This document shows positions 8,367 through 18,335 of a stretch of 64,000 bases of DNA, piece after piece (the stretch's first letter is position 1; the number at the start of each line of letters is the position of its first letter). A model generated the notes under the pieces. That model saw nothing but the letters and a program-made list of their open reading frames with translations. It searched no databases and was not told where the DNA came from. A program made the translations under genes and the position numbers. This DNA is from Streptomyces bathyalis. GTDB taxonomy: Bacteria; Actinomycetota; Actinomycetes; Streptomycetales; Streptomycetaceae. The DNA lies in contig NZ_CP048882.1 of assembly GCF_015910445.1 (NCBI RefSeq), positions 4,526,001-4,590,000 of the forward strand. Direction: 5' to 3'.

Positions 8367-10967
8367 ATGACTTCGAACGCGCAGGCAGCTCCCACCGCCA
8401 ACGCAATGCGGCGCGCTCTCCGGCGCGCCCGCGACGGCGTGACGCTCGACGCCGCCGAAGCCGCTGTCCTGCTCCAGGCCCGCGGTGACGACCTCACCGA
8501 ACTCGCACGCTCCGCGGCCCGCGTCCGGGACGCCGGGCTGGAAGCGGCGGGCCGTCCCGGAGTGATCACGTACTCCCGCGGGGTCTTCATCCCGCTCACC
8601 CGGCTGTGCCGGGACAAGTGCCACTACTGCACGTTCGTCACCGTCCCCGGCAAGCTGCGCCGCGACGGCCACGGGATGTTCCTCTCGCCGGACGAGGTGC
8701 TCGACATCGCACGCCGAGGTGCCGAAACGGGCTGCAAGGAAGCCCTCTTCACGCTCGGCGACAAGCCGGAGGACCGCTGGCCGGAAGCCCGCGAGTGGCT
8801 GGAGTCGCACGGTTACGACGACACGCTCTCGTACGTACGGGCCATGGCGATCCGCGTCCTGGAGGAGACCGGCCTGCTGCCGCACCTCAACCCCGGGGTG
8901 CTCTCCTGGTCCGACTTCCAGCGCCTCAAGCCCGTCTCGCCGTCCATGGGCATGATGCTGGAGACCACCGCCGAGCGGCTGTGGAGCGAGCCCGGCGGTC
9001 CCCACCACGGTTCCCCGGACAAGGAGCCGGCTGTGCGGCTGCGCGTCCTGGAGGACGCAGGGCGCTCCAACGTCCCTTTCACCACAGGGCTGTTGATCGG
9101 GATCGGCGAGACGTACGAGGAGCGGGCCGAGTCACTGTTCTCGCTGCGCCGCATCCAGCGGGCGTACCACGGAATCCAGGAACTCATCATGCAGAACTTC
9201 CGCGCGAAGCCGGACACGGCGATGCGCGGAATGCCCGACGCCGAACTCGAGGAACTGGCCGCGACGATCGCCGTCGCACGCCACATCATGGGTCCCTCGG
9301 CGCGGATCCAGGCGCCGCCGAACCTCGTCGACGGCGAGTACGCGATGCTCATCGACGCGGGCATCGACGACTGGGGAGGCGTCTCTCCCCTCACCCGGGA
9401 CCACGTCAACCCCGAGCGCCCCTGGCCGCAGATCGACGACCTGGCGGAGCGCACCGCGGCCTCCGGCTTCGTGCTGCGTGAACGGCTCCCGATCTACCCG
9501 GAGTTCATCAAGCGCGGCGAACCCTGGCTCGACCCGCGGCTGCTGCCGCACGTCGACGCGCTCGCCGAGCCGGAGACGGGCCTGGCACGCGAGGACGCCC
9601 CCGTCGAGGGCCGCCCCTGGCAGGAACCCGACGAGGGATACCTCGCCCCCTCCGGGCGCACCGACCTGCACCGCACCATCGACACCGACGGGCGCACCAC
9701 CGACAGGCGCGACGACTTCGACGAGGTCTACGGCGACTGGGACTCCCTGCGCGAGGCCGCACGCCCGGGAATGGCACCCGAGCGCATCGACACGGACGTG
9801 CGCGCGGCCCTGTCCACGGCCGCCGCCGACCCGACCCGCCTCACCGACGACGAGGCGCTCGCGCTGATGCACGCCGACGGACCGGCCCTGGACACCCTGT
9901 GCGGCATCGCCGACGAGCTGCGCCGCGACGTCGTCGGCGACGACGTGACGTACATCGTCACGCGCAACATCAACTTCACCAACGTCTGCTACACGGGCTG
10001 CCGTTTCTGCGCGTTCGCCCAGCGCCGCACCGACGCCGACGCCTACACGCTCTCCCTCGACCAGGTCGCCGACCGCGCCCAGCAGGCGTGGGACGTGGGC
10101 GCGGTGGAGGTCTGCATGCAGGGCGGCATCCACCCGGACCTGCCCGGCACGGCGTACTTCGACATCGCCCGCGCCGTGAGGGAGCGCGTGCCCGGGATGC
10201 ACGTGCACGCCTTCTCACCGATGGAGGTCGTCAACGGCGCCAGCCGCACGGGCCTTTCGATCCGCGAGTGGCTGCTGCAGGCGCGGGAGGCCGGCCTCGG
10301 GTCCGTGCCCGGCACCGCCGCGGAGATCCTCGACGACGAGGTCCGCTGGATCCTCACCAAGGGCAAGCTGCCCGCCGACACATGGGCCGAAGTCATCGAG
10401 ACGGCACACGAGTTGGGCATCCGCTCGTCCTCGACGATGATGTACGGGCACGTCGACCAGCCCCGCCACTGGGTCGCCCATCTGCGCAGGCTCGCCGGGA
10501 TCCAGCGGTCCGCGCTCGCGAAGGGCGCCGAGGGCTTCACCGAGTTCGTCACGCTGCCCTTCATCCACACCAACGCGCCGGTCTATCTGGCGGGCATCGC
10601 CCGGCCCGGCCCCACGACCCGTGACAACCGTGCCGTGACGGCGATGGCGAGGCTGCTGCTGCACCCGTACATCCCCAACATCCAGACGAGCTGGGTCAAG
10701 CTCGGCACCGAGGGCGCGGCGGAGATGCTCCGCTCGGGCGCCAACGATCTCGGCGGCACGCTGATGGAGGAGACGATCTCCCGCATGGCCGGCTCCTCCT
10801 ACGGCTCGTACCGCTCCATCAAGGACCTCGTCGCGATCGCCGAGGCCGCGGGCCGCCCCGCCCGCGCCCGTACGACGCTGTACGGTCGGGTGCCGGCGGA
10901 GCGACTGGAGGCCGCCCGGCGTTCCGACGGGCACCTTCCGGAGCTCCTCCCGGTGTTGGAAAAGTGA
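8367..10967 (+). CDS. fbiC: FO synthase, bifunctional CofG/CofH radical SAM enzyme for cofactor F420
   Basis: The 866-residue protein holds two radical SAM cores. The CofG half has its [4Fe-4S] motif C81xxxC85xxC88 (LCRDKCHYC). The CofH half has a second CxxxCxxC (VCYTGCRFC) near residue 541. Together they couple 5-amino-6-ribitylaminouracil with tyrosine to make FO, the deazaflavin chromophore of F420. Actinobacteria carry this fused form (FbiC), while archaea use two proteins. Length matches the family. The ATG at 8367 lacks a strong ribosome site but sits at the conserved N-terminus. The gene appears monocistronic. F420 made by this route may serve the PPOX-type oxidoreductase at 57.5 kb, though no direct link is visible. 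Confidence 0.95.
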   Translation: MTSNAQAAPTANAMRRALRRARDGVTLDAAEAAVLLQARGDDLTELARSAARVRDAGLEAAGRPGVITYSRGVFIPLTRLCRDKCHYCTFVTVPGKLRRDGHGMFLSPDEVLDIARRGAETGCKEALFTLGDKPEDRWPEAREWLESHGYDDTLSYVRAMAIRVLEETGLLPHLNPGVLSWSDFQRLKPVSPSMGMMLETTAERLWSEPGGPHHGSPDKEPAVRLRVLEDAGRSNVPFTTGLLIGIGETYEERAESLFSLRRIQRAYHGIQELIMQNFRAKPDTAMRGMPDAELEELAATIAVARHIMGPSARIQAPPNLVDGEYAMLIDAGIDDWGGVSPLTRDHVNPERPWPQIDDLAERTAASGFVLRERLPIYPEFIKRGEPWLDPRLLPHVDALAEPETGLAREDAPVEGRPWQEPDEGYLAPSGRTDLHRTIDTDGRTTDRRDDFDEVYGDWDSLREAARPGMAPERIDTDVRAALSTAAADPTRLTDDEALALMHADGPALDTLCGIADELRRDVVGDDVTYIVTRNINFTNVCYTGCRFCAFAQRRTDADAYTLSLDQVADRAQQAWDVGAVEVCMQGGIHPDLPGTAYFDIARAVRERVPGMHVHAFSPMEVVNGASRTGLSIREWLLQAREAGLGSVPGTAAEILDDEVRWILTKGKLPADTWAEVIETAHELGIRSSSTMMYGHVDQPRHWVAHLRRLAGIQRSALAKGAEGFTEFVTLPFIHTNAPVYLAGIARPGPTTRDNRAVTAMARLLLHPYIPNIQTSWVKLGTEGAAEMLRSGANDLGGTLMEETISRMAGSSYGSYRSIKDLVAIAEAAGRPARARTTLYGRVPAERLEAARRSDGHLPELLPVLEK

Positions 10968-11052
10968 ACCGGCGTTCTAGAGTGCTGACCTGCCGAGGGG
11001 CCGACCTCCCCTTGTAGCTCTTGCCCGTCAGCCGTACCAGTTGGAGTGAGAC

Positions 11053-12171
11053 GTGGCCGCTTCCGGCGGTGATGCCATGTGGGGCCGCACCGAGCAGCAG
11101 GATTTCCGCAGCAGGGTGCGGGGCTGCCTACTGGGCGGCGCGATCGGCGACGCGCTCGGGGCGGGTGTCGAGTTCGATTCGCTGAGCGCGATCCGGCAGG
11201 CCCACGGGGACGCCGGGGTGACGGACTACGTTCCTGCCTACGGCCGGCGCGGAGCCATCACGGACGACACGCAGATGACGCTCTTCACCACGGACGGCCT
11301 CATCCGCGCGCACGTACGGCGGGACACGGGCGCCTGGCACCCGCCCACCGACGTGCACGCCGCCTATCTCAGGTGGGCCGCCACGCAGCGGGACTGGGGT
11401 CCTGACGAGCGCAAGACGGAGGACGGCTGGCTCGCGCGCGAGGAGTGGCTGTACGCGCAGCGCTCCCCGGGCAAGGCCTGCCTCAGCGGACTCGCGGACG
11501 AGCGCATGGGCACTCTCGAGATGCCCAAGAACCCGGAGTCGAAGGGCTGCGGCACCGTCATGCGCTCCGCTCCCTTCGGGCTCCTGGTGGGCTGGGAGCC
11601 GCAGTTGGTCTTCCAGCTCTCCGTGGAGTGCGCCGCCCAGACGCACGGGCATCCCACCGGCTATCTCGCGGCGGGCGCGTTCTCCGCGATCATTCACGCC
11701 CTGGCGCGCAAGGACTCCCTCGACCACGCCGTGCAGAAGACCCTGGCCCAGCTAGCCACACGGCCGGGCCACGAGGAGACGACGAACGCACTGAAGAGGG
11801 CGCTGGGCGCGGTGCGGCAGGGGATGCCCTCCGCGGAGCGCGTGGAGTCGCTCGGCCAGGGCTGGACCGCGGACGAGGCGCTCTCCATCGGCGTCTACTG
11901 CGCGCTCGTCGCCGAGGACGTACGGCACGGGCTGCTGCTGGCCGTGAACCACAGCGGCGACAGCGATTCCACCGGCTCGGTCTGCGGCAACCTTCTGGGC
12001 ACCATCCACGGGGAGACGGCGCTTCCGCCCGCGTGGGTCGCGGAGCTGGAGGGGCGCTCGACGGTGCTCGAACTGGCCGACGACTTCGCGATGGAGATGA
12101 CCCAGGGGCCCGCGCTGCACGCCCCCGGCGCGGCGTCCCAGGCGTGGCTCAACCGCTACCCGAGGGCCTGA
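11053..12171 (+). CDS. ADP-ribosylglycohydrolase family protein
   Basis: The 372-residue protein has the ARH/DraG pattern. GCLLGGAIGDALGAGVEFDS lies near residue 25, ITDDTQMTLFTTDGL near 75 (Asp and Thr metal ligands), and a C-terminal NHSGDSDSTGSVCGNLLG with the second metal-binding Asp pair near 300. Family members cleave ADP-ribose from arginine or serine side chains, or related N-glycosides, using two magnesium ions. A GTG start with GGAG six bases upstream is used; an ATG at 11074 is an alternative. The gene stands alone between fbiC and the strong hairpin at 12193. The actual substrate, protein or small molecule, cannot be read from sequence. Confidence 0.9.
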   Translation: MAASGGDAMWGRTEQQDFRSRVRGCLLGGAIGDALGAGVEFDSLSAIRQAHGDAGVTDYVPAYGRRGAITDDTQMTLFTTDGLIRAHVRRDTGAWHPPTDVHAAYLRWAATQRDWGPDERKTEDGWLAREEWLYAQRSPGKACLSGLADERMGTLEMPKNPESKGCGTVMRSAPFGLLVGWEPQLVFQLSVECAAQTHGHPTGYLAAGAFSAIIHALARKDSLDHAVQKTLAQLATRPGHEETTNALKRALGAVRQGMPSAERVESLGQGWTADEALSIGVYCALVAEDVRHGLLLAVNHSGDSDSTGSVCGNLLGTIHGETALPPAWVAELEGRSTVLELADDFAMEMTQGPALHAPGAASQAWLNRYPRA

Positions 12172-12192
12172 CGTCGACCGACGCCGAACGTG

Positions 12193-12234
12193 CGCGGGAA
12201 CTGACGTTGCCAAGAGGTGACTTGGGTTCCCGCG
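12193..12234 (+). terminator. Compound hairpin after the ADP-ribosylglycohydrolase gene
   Basis: Arms CGCGGGAAC (12193-12201) and GTTCCCGCG (12226-12234) pair perfectly. An inner stem CCAAG (12210-12214) / CTTGG (12221-12225) continues directly from the right arm. It begins 21 bases after the stop codon, the usual place for a factor-independent terminator. Streptomyces terminators often lack a T-run, as here. Confidence 0.6.
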
Positions 12235-12359
12235 GGACCGGACGTCGCCCCTGAGGACGGCACTTGGCTCCCGGGCGTGGAAGGAAGAGCGTGGAGGGAG
12301 CCCCCTCGGCAGGGACGGCGGGCCGGTCGAGAGGGCTCTTGGCTCCAGATCGATGTGAT

Positions 12360-12569
12360 TCAGCCGGTACGGACGGGGTCTCCGTCGCACACACCGGCCA
12401 CGAAGCCCGTCCAGGCCCGCGGCGGGAAGTTCAGCGACGGCCCGCCCGGCACCTTCGAGTCACGCACGGCCACCGCGCTCCGGGTCGGGGACTTCACTTC
12501 GACGCACGCTCCGTTCGCCGAGTAGCTCGATTTGATCCATTCGCTTGTGTTTCCCTGCTGAATTGCCAT
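12360..12569 (-). CDS. DUF397 domain protein
   Basis: The 69-residue protein matches the DUF397 pattern: WIKSSYSANGACVEVKSPT near the N-terminus, then VAVRDSKVPGGPSLNFPPRAWTGFVAGV. DUF397 proteins are small actinobacterial partners of WhiJ-like XRE regulators. Where studied in Streptomyces coelicolor (whiJ region, abaA) such gene sets influence differentiation and antibiotic production. It lies 138 bp downstream of such a regulator on the same strand, so the two probably work as a pair. An ATP-binding (anti-sigma-like) third member often seen in these loci is not evident here. Confidence 0.85.
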   Translation of the reverse strand: MAIQQGNTSEWIKSSYSANGACVEVKSPTRSAVAVRDSKVPGGPSLNFPPRAWTGFVAGVCDGDPVRTG

Positions 12570-12707
12570 GTCTGCTCCGGTTGTTCGACTCCGGTGAGCG
12601 ACCGTACGCCTCGATTTCCCGAAGCGAAGAGGCCGTTCACTCGACCGGATGGCATATTCAGACGGTCCCTTCACGCCGCTCCTGGGCAGGGTGTACGCTC
12701 CCCGCCC

Positions 12708-13568
12708 TCAGCCACGGGCATAGTCCTTTGCCACATTCTCGATGAACTCACGTGTCTGGTCCGGGTTGAGAGCTTCGGCGCGCAAATGCTCGTACATGAC
12801 GCTGTAGCTCTGCACATCGTGCGACTTCTCCAGGTAGAGGTCGCTCGTCACGCCCTCCAGATAGACGACGGAGGAGTCGGAGGCGTCCGGGAATTCCAGG
12901 ATCGCGTACTGCCCGTTGACGCCGGGGTGCGCGCCCATCGAGAACGGCATCACCTGGACCGTCACATGAGGCATCTGCGAGACCTCGTTGAGCCGTTCCA
13001 GCTGCTCGACCATGGTCTGCCGCCCGCCCACCTGGCGGCGCAGTGCCGACTCGTCGAGAACCGCCCACAGCCGCAGCGGATGACGCGATTCGCTGATCCG
13101 CTCCTGGCGGCGCATGCGCACCTGGACGCGCTTCTCGATGTCCGCGGCGGACGCCTCGGGCTGAGCGCCCTCGCAGACGGCCTCCGCGTACGCCCGCGTC
13201 TGCAACAGGCCCGGCACGACCTGGGGTTCGTAGACCCGCAGGGAGGCCGCGTCCGTCTCCAGGCCGATGTAGACGCTGTAGGGGATGTCCCCGAACGCGT
13301 GCCACCAGCCCTGCTGACGGGACTCCTTGGCCATCTGCATCAGCGACTCGACTATGCGCTTGTCGTCGACCTCGTAGACACCGCACAGGTCCCGCACGTC
13401 GCGCTGGCTGATGCTGCGGCGCCCGTTCTCCAGACGGCTGATCTTCGACTGCGAGACGAGCAGGCGGTCCGCGACCTCTTCGGCCGTCATGTTCTTCAAC
13501 TCGCGGAGGCGACGCAGTTCCTGGCCCAGACGGCGGCGTCGGACGGTGGGATTGACGTTTGACGCCAC
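12708..13568 (-). CDS. XRE-family helix-turn-helix regulator with DUF5753 (WhiJ-like)
   Basis: The 286-residue protein starts with an HTH_31/XRE domain (LGQELRRLRELKNMTAEEVADRL, then SQSKISRLENGRR) at about residues 13-65. A DUF5753 domain fills the rest (YEPQVVPGLLQTRAYAEAV, RRQERI, LDESALRRQVGG, VQVMPFSMGAHPGVNGQYAILEF). The GTG start has GGAGG about ten bases upstream. DUF5753 is thought to sense or bind a partner. Relatives such as WhiJ repress development unless countered by their DUF397 partner, which is encoded just downstream at 12360. Targets are unknown. Confidence 0.9.
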   Translation of the reverse strand: MASNVNPTVRRRRLGQELRRLRELKNMTAEEVADRLLVSQSKISRLENGRRSISQRDVRDLCGVYEVDDKRIVESLMQMAKESRQQGWWHAFGDIPYSVYIGLETDAASLRVYEPQVVPGLLQTRAYAEAVCEGAQPEASAADIEKRVQVRMRRQERISESRHPLRLWAVLDESALRRQVGGRQTMVEQLERLNEVSQMPHVTVQVMPFSMGAHPGVNGQYAILEFPDASDSSVVYLEGVTSDLYLEKSHDVQSYSVMYEHLRAEALNPDQTREFIENVAKDYARG

Positions 13569-14037
13569 AGGGGCTGCACCTCCGCGTAAGTACGACTACT
13601 TTCAAGTAGATTGCCACCACCGTGAGCGATCTCGCTGGCGAATGGCAACAGAGGGTGCGGAGCCGGGCACGCAGACGGGTCGGGTTACGGCCATGATGCG
13701 GATTCCAGGCGCGAGTTCCGGCACACAGGACAGGGCGGCGCGCAGGGCGGGACGTCGCGCTCCGGGCGCACACGGGCACGGTCCGCATACCCCCGTGCAC
13801 GCCTCTTGCCCGCCAAGGGCCTTGCAGATCAGGGTAGTTGTGGCGCCGCTCGGGGACGTGGGGAGCGGTTGCCCGCCTGCCTCCCGCACGCCTCGTCCAT
13901 CCCGTACGCATGCGCGCGGGGTGGTGGTCCGGCTGTCCCCTTCGACAGCCTGACCACCACCCCGCGCGTCATCACGGTCCCGGCACGCGCGTTGCAGCGG
14001 TGCCGGTTGCGCGGGTGCGCTCACGCGCACCCCGTGA
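13569..14037. other. Intergenic region between WhiJ-like regulator and GPP34 gene
   Basis: I see no convincing gene in these 469 bases on either strand. Open frames exist, but they show skewed Arg/Pro/Cys-rich translations without family features. The region carries the promoter side of the XRE gene (13569 upward) and a very strong hairpin at 13913-13968, listed separately. The ATP-binding protein gene that often accompanies WhiJ-like/DUF397 pairs is not present here. Confidence 0.5.
13913..13968 (-). terminator. Very long compound hairpin after the GPP34 gene
   Basis: Perfect 17-bp arms occupy 13913-13929 (CGCGCGGGGTGGTGGTC) and 13952-13968. One C/T mismatch separates them from an inner 7-bp stem GGCTGTC/GACAGCC (13931-13937 and 13944-13950) with a six-base loop. 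It sits 70 bp past the GPP34 stop on the minus strand and just upstream of the XRE regulator gene, so it should isolate the two genes. Its length and stability are well above usual. Confidence 0.7.
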
Positions 14038-14841
14038 TCAGCGTGCGCCGGCGCGGACCATCCCGCCCACACTCGGCCGTGCCTTCTCGGGCACCTGCCT
14101 GGACTGGACGTGCCCGGAGGGTACGCCCGCGCGCGCTGCCTGGGGACGGCCGTTCTGAGCGGTGGGCGTCGCCGGAGGTCCGGCCGCGCCGTTGCCCGCC
14201 GCACGCCGGGGCTGTGCCCCTGCGCCGTTCTGCACATCCATGACGGCGTGTGCGACGAGACCGCCCATCGGGTCGTGCCTTATCAGGTCCCGGAGCCGGG
14301 AGCGGCACGAGCGCCCCTCGTTACCGGGATAGAGGTGCTTGCCGAGGCCGACCGCGTGGGCCAGCGCAGCGAGCGCCGCCGTCCGCGGGTCCGGTGGCAC
14401 GCCGGTACGGATCGCGGCATCCAGCCGGGTTCGGATCTCCCGGCTGATCGTCGTCTCCGTCGCCTGGTAGCGCGTCGTCGGCAACACCCCGCACATCTGG
14501 CTTGATACGGCATGCACCATGCCGCACCGCTCCAGGTGTGTGAGATAGGTTTGGCGAAGCCCCAATCGGGGCCCGCCGATCCAGTGGACGGCGCGCACCG
14601 GGCTGCCACGCCTTCGCAGCAACTCCAGTGCGGAGTCCAGAGTTGGATCTCCGGTCGGCCGTGGCAACACCACGGCGATACGGTCCCCATCAGGGGCTAT
14701 ACGTCCTGCGAGAGCCAGCTCGACGAGCTGGGCCCCGGCCAGGCCGAGGTCAAGCGACTGCGGCTGTGCCGTGGTGCCCGTGGCCGGGTCCAAGGCCAGC
14801 AGCAGAAGCTCCTCCGGAATAGTTCTGCGGCTCCTGCCCAT
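14038..14841 (-). CDS. GPP34 (Golgi phosphoprotein 3-like) domain protein
   Basis: The 267-residue protein opens with IPEELLLLALDPATG and LDLGLAGAQLVELALAGRI, the hallmark of the GPP34/GOLPH3 family. It continues with helical repeats (DPTLDSALELLRRRG, HAVGLGKHLYP, LRDLIRHDPMGGLVAHAVMDVQN). Eukaryotic GOLPH3 binds phosphatidylinositol 4-phosphate. Bacterial members are common in Streptomyces, and their role is unclear, possibly membrane-lipid association. The C-terminal ~55 residues are a Pro/Ala/Arg-rich tail not usual in the core fold. The start is supported by GGGGAGG seven bases upstream. It is transcribed divergently from the carboxypeptidase gene at 15071. Confidence 0.88.
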   Translation of the reverse strand: MGRSRRTIPEELLLLALDPATGTTAQPQSLDLGLAGAQLVELALAGRIAPDGDRIAVVLPRPTGDPTLDSALELLRRRGSPVRAVHWIGGPRLGLRQTYLTHLERCGMVHAVSSQMCGVLPTTRYQATETTISREIRTRLDAAIRTGVPPDPRTAALAALAHAVGLGKHLYPGNEGRSCRSRLRDLIRHDPMGGLVAHAVMDVQNGAGAQPRRAAGNGAAGPPATPTAQNGRPQAARAGVPSGHVQSRQVPEKARPSVGGMVRAGAR

Positions 14842-15070
14842 CCATGCCTCCCCGCGTGGATGTCTGACAGGGTGACCCCTCTCACAATGGTCTGTCGAGG
14901 GTGCCTGGGCGTTATGGACGGGAACCAGTAGGTATGTCGTTCTCGTCTGCACGGTCGGAGAGACCTGTCCGTGACCTTGTCGGAGCCCCCGCGCGATATA
15001 GGGGGCGCGGCGGCCAGGACACTGTTAACTGTTACGGCGAGCGGCGAGCATTCATCAGCAGGAGGCATCG

Positions 15071-18000
15071 GTGGCGGGCGAGTCCCCCGACAAGGTGGAG
15101 CGCGAGGAGTCGTCGGGGGAGACGACGGCGAACGGCGGGGTGGTTGCGCCCAGGGGCGGTAAGAAGTCCCGGAAGAAGCGCGAACGGAAGGCGGAGGAAC
15201 GGCCGGACGCCGCCGGCACCGACTCCGTCGAGGCCCCGGGCGAGGCCCGCGACGAGGCCACGGGAGAGGCTCCGGACACGCCCTCCGAGGACGCCGGGAG
15301 CGACGCGGCCGACGCGGAAGCGGAAGCCGCCGGCACCGCCGGTGAAGGCGACGCCGCCGAGAACTCCGGCACCGAAGGGACCGCGGAAGCGGAAAGCGGG
15401 TCCGGTGGCGCCGGGCGCAGCGACGCACGGTTGAAGGCCGCGGTGGCGGCGTGGGTCGCCGGTGCGGACGAGGAGCCCGGAGACGGGACGGCCGAGACGG
15501 ACGAGGCGGGCCGGGACGGCGAGAGCGCCGGGACCGGAGCGGGGAAGTCCGGCGCAGGGCAGAAGAATTCAAGCCAAATCCCGACGGACGAGGTGCCCGG
15601 ACGCCCGAAGTCCGACGACGACTCGGAGGCGTCTGCCGCATCGGCGGCCTCAGAGGGCTCAGACGGCGCTGAGAGCTCCGCGGGGCAGGCCGGCGAGGTC
15701 GACCACCCCACGGCGATGTTCAGGACCGTACGACCCGGCTCTGACGACTCCGCGTCCGCGACGGACAGCGAGGAGGCGGCGAGGCGGGCCGAGCGCATGA
15801 CGGCGGCCTTCTTCGGTTCGGGTAAACCGTCGGAAACCGAAGAAGCGGGCGGAAAAGCAGAGGAAGCAGAAGAGAGCGAAGTAGAGAAGGCAGAAGCAAC
15901 GGCAGAGGCAACGGCAGACGCAACGGCAGAAGCTCAGGGGGCGGACGCCGCTGCGGACTCCCCCGGGGAGCCGGAGCGGAGTCGGAGCGCCGGCGGCGAC
16001 GAGCGCAGCACCGGCAAGGCCGAACCGGAGCCGGACGCGGGGGAACCGGAGCCGGACGCTGAGAAGCCGAAGGCGGACGCTGCGAAGTCTGAGGCCGATG
16101 CTGAGAAGTCTGAGGCCGATGCCGGGAAGCCGGAGCCGGAGGAGAGCGGCGACGGGTCCGGCAAGCGCGAGGAGCCGGCCGGAGAAGGCCAGCGGTCCGG
16201 GAAGGCCGCGAAGGCCGGTAAGCCTGCCGACGAGGCGGACAAAGCCGGTAAGCCATCCGACAAGGCGGACAAGGCCGGGGAACCAGCCGGCAAGGCCGCG
16301 AGCAAGGCAGCGGGCTCCGTGGACCAGCCCACGACGGCCTTCCGGGTGCAGCCGGACGCCGCGGGCGACGGCCCGAAGGGCTCGGGCGAGGAGAGCGGGA
16401 GCGCCGGCGGCCGTGTGGACCAGCCGACGACCGCATTCCGTACCGTCGAGCCTCCCGAGCGCGCCGAGGCCGGCGGCGCGGAGGCATCTGCCGGGTCCGA
16501 GGCATCGGCGGACGACAGGTCGGCGGACGACGAATCGGCGGACGACAAGAAGGATGCGGACGCAAAGCCCGCAAAGCCTGCCAAGCCCGTGGATCCGCGC
16601 ATCGCCCCTCTCCCGAAGGCAGAGGGTGCCGGCAAGAAAACCGAAACCGAGACCGAGGGCGACGCCGACACCGGGACCGAGTCCGGGTCCGGCACGGCGA
16701 AGCCGGAGTCCGCCTCCCCGTCCGGGAAGACTTCCCCCTCGAAGACCGAGCCTGCGAAGCCGGGGCCCGCCAAGCCTGAGCCCGCCGAGTCGGACTCGGA
16801 GCGCACGAGCCAGTTCGTGCCCCTGCGCTCGGCCGACGCGCCCCCGCGCCCGACGCGTGAGCCCGACGTCGTCGTGCCGCCGAAGCCCGAGGGCAGTCCC
16901 ACGGCGGGTGCGCTGCCTCCGGAGGTCGAGGCGCCCAAGCTCAGCGAGGCCGAGCTGACCAGGCAGCAGGTGCGGCCCGACCAGGCACCGATCGATCTGC
17001 TCGCCCAGCTGACCAACACCCCTCCGAAGCCGGAGACTCCGCTGCGCACCGCCGTGCGCCGGGTCAAGATCTGGACGCCGCTGGCGGTGCTGCTGGTGAT
17101 CCTGTTCGCCATCGCACAGGCCGTACGGCCGCTGCCCGAACCGGAGTTGTCGCTGTCGGCCTCGCCGACCTACAACTTCCAGGGGCCCAAGCCGTCCGTG
17201 CCGTGGCCGTCCGAGGGGCAGGCCGCGCTCGACGTGCAGGGTCTCGGGTCGTTCGGCACGTCCGGGAAGCAGAAGCCGGTGCCCATCGCGAGCGTGGCGA
17301 AGGTGATGACCGCGTACGTCATCCTCCGGGACCACCCCGTGAAGAAGGGCTCGAAGGGCGCGAAGATCCCCGTCGACAAGAAGGCGGAGAAAGAGGCAGG
17401 CCTGAGCGCCCAGAACGAGTCGACCGTCGAGGTGAAGAAGGGCGACACGCTCTCCGAACAGGAGGCCGTGCAGGCGGTGATGATCGCGTCCGCCAACAAC
17501 GTGGCACGTCTGCTGGCCCGTTGGGACGCTGGTTCGGAGAAGGCGTTCGCGAAGAAGATGAACGCGGCCGCCAAGGACCTGGGGATGAAGAACACCAAGT
17601 ACACCGACCCCAGCGGTCTGACGGCCTCCACGGTGAGCACCGCCAGTGACCAGGTGAAGCTCGCCAAGAAGGCGATGGCGATCGACCTGTTCCGCGAGAC
17701 GGTCCGGATGCCCGGCTACACCGACACCAAGGGCGACCAGCACGGCAACTGGAACAAGCTCGTCCCCCTCGACGGGGTCGTTGGCATCAAGACCGGTACG
17801 ACGACGAAGGCGGGCGGCAACCTGCTCTTCGCCGCGGAGAAGAAGGTCGGCGGTACGGAACAGCTGATCGTCGGCGCGGTACTCGGTCAGTACCAGCCGT
17901 CGATACTCGACACGGTGCTCAGGGAGAGCAAGAAGCTCATCGACACCGCCCAGGACTCGCTGCGGGCGCAGAAGGTGGTGCAGAAGGGAGAGGTCGTCGG

Positions 18001-18256
18001 GTACGTGGACGACCAACTCGGCGGCAAGACACCCGTGGTCGCGTCCCGTGACGTCTCGGCCGTCGGCTGGTCCGGTCTGAAGGTGAGGCTCGGGCTCACG
18101 GACGGCGGCAAGGCACTGCCGCACGAAGGGAAGGCGGGCGACAGGGCCGGCACGCTGACCATCGGCGACGGGCCGGGCCAGGTGAGGGTGCCCGTGACGC
18201 TGAAGGACGACATGACGGAGCCGGGCTTCGGAGCGAAGTTGACCAGGATCCTGTGA
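15071..18256 (+). CDS. D-alanyl-D-alanine carboxypeptidase with very long acidic cytoplasmic region
   Basis: The GTG at 15071 has AGGAGG six bases upstream, giving 1061 residues. Residues 1-~660 are predicted disordered: Glu/Asp/Ala/Ser/Lys-rich, with AEKSEADAGK-like repeats and three spaced VD(H/Q)PT(A/T)xFR motifs near 211, 417 and 451. One membrane helix follows (WTPLAVLLVILFAIAQAV, about 668-687). The extracytoplasmic penicillin-binding domain is of the S11 type: SxxK as SVAK at 741-744, SxN as SAN near 806, and KTG near 906. It should trim the terminal D-Ala of peptidoglycan stem peptides. Typical family proteins are 350-450 residues, so over half of this one is extra cytoplasmic sequence. 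The repeated Thr-containing motifs could be kinase or FHA-protein sites, which is inference. The next gene starts 79 bases later. Confidence 0.9.
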   Translation: MAGESPDKVEREESSGETTANGGVVAPRGGKKSRKKRERKAEERPDAAGTDSVEAPGEARDEATGEAPDTPSEDAGSDAADAEAEAAGTAGEGDAAENSGTEGTAEAESGSGGAGRSDARLKAAVAAWVAGADEEPGDGTAETDEAGRDGESAGTGAGKSGAGQKNSSQIPTDEVPGRPKSDDDSEASAASAASEGSDGAESSAGQAGEVDHPTAMFRTVRPGSDDSASATDSEEAARRAERMTAAFFGSGKPSETEEAGGKAEEAEESEVEKAEATAEATADATAEAQGADAAADSPGEPERSRSAGGDERSTGKAEPEPDAGEPEPDAEKPKADAAKSEADAEKSEADAGKPEPEESGDGSGKREEPAGEGQRSGKAAKAGKPADEADKAGKPSDKADKAGEPAGKAASKAAGSVDQPTTAFRVQPDAAGDGPKGSGEESGSAGGRVDQPTTAFRTVEPPERAEAGGAEASAGSEASADDRSADDESADDKKDADAKPAKPAKPVDPRIAPLPKAEGAGKKTETETEGDADTGTESGSGTAKPESASPSGKTSPSKTEPAKPGPAKPEPAESDSERTSQFVPLRSADAPPRPTREPDVVVPPKPEGSPTAGALPPEVEAPKLSEAELTRQQVRPDQAPIDLLAQLTNTPPKPETPLRTAVRRVKIWTPLAVLLVILFAIAQAVRPLPEPELSLSASPTYNFQGPKPSVPWPSEGQAALDVQGLGSFGTSGKQKPVPIASVAKVMTAYVILRDHPVKKGSKGAKIPVDKKAEKEAGLSAQNESTVEVKKGDTLSEQEAVQAVMIASANNVARLLARWDAGSEKAFAKKMNAAAKDLGMKNTKYTDPSGLTASTVSTASDQVKLAKKAMAIDLFRETVRMPGYTDTKGDQHGNWNKLVPLDGVVGIKTGTTTKAGGNLLFAAEKKVGGTEQLIVGAVLGQYQPSILDTVLRESKKLIDTAQDSLRAQKVVQKGEVVGYVDDQLGGKTPVVASRDVSAVGWSGLKVRLGLTDGGKALPHEGKAGDRAGTLTIGDGPGQVRVPVTLKDDMTEPGFGAKLTRIL

Positions 18257-18335
18257 TCCGGGTGCCATGACCGGTGAGAAGGGCCCGGCTCACAAAGGAG
18301 TGGGGCGGGCCGAGCCGTACGGGGGAGAGAGCGCA

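Noticed and set aside
8285-8617. Short minus-strand frame over the fbiC promoter and start
   Set aside because: It overlaps the conserved N-terminus of fbiC and lacks any family feature.
13411-13953. Possible ATP-binding (anti-sigma-like) gene expected beside the WhiJ-like/DUF397 pair
   Set aside because: No frame between 13569 and 13911 shows HATPase motifs, and the translation is Arg/Pro-rich noise.
15659-18268. Very long open frame (over 860 codons) on the strand opposite the carboxypeptidase gene
   Set aside because: Its translation is Arg/Leu/Gly-biased without domains, and it mirrors the real gene, whose SxxK, SxN and KTG motifs are clear. Long antisense frames are usual at this GC content.
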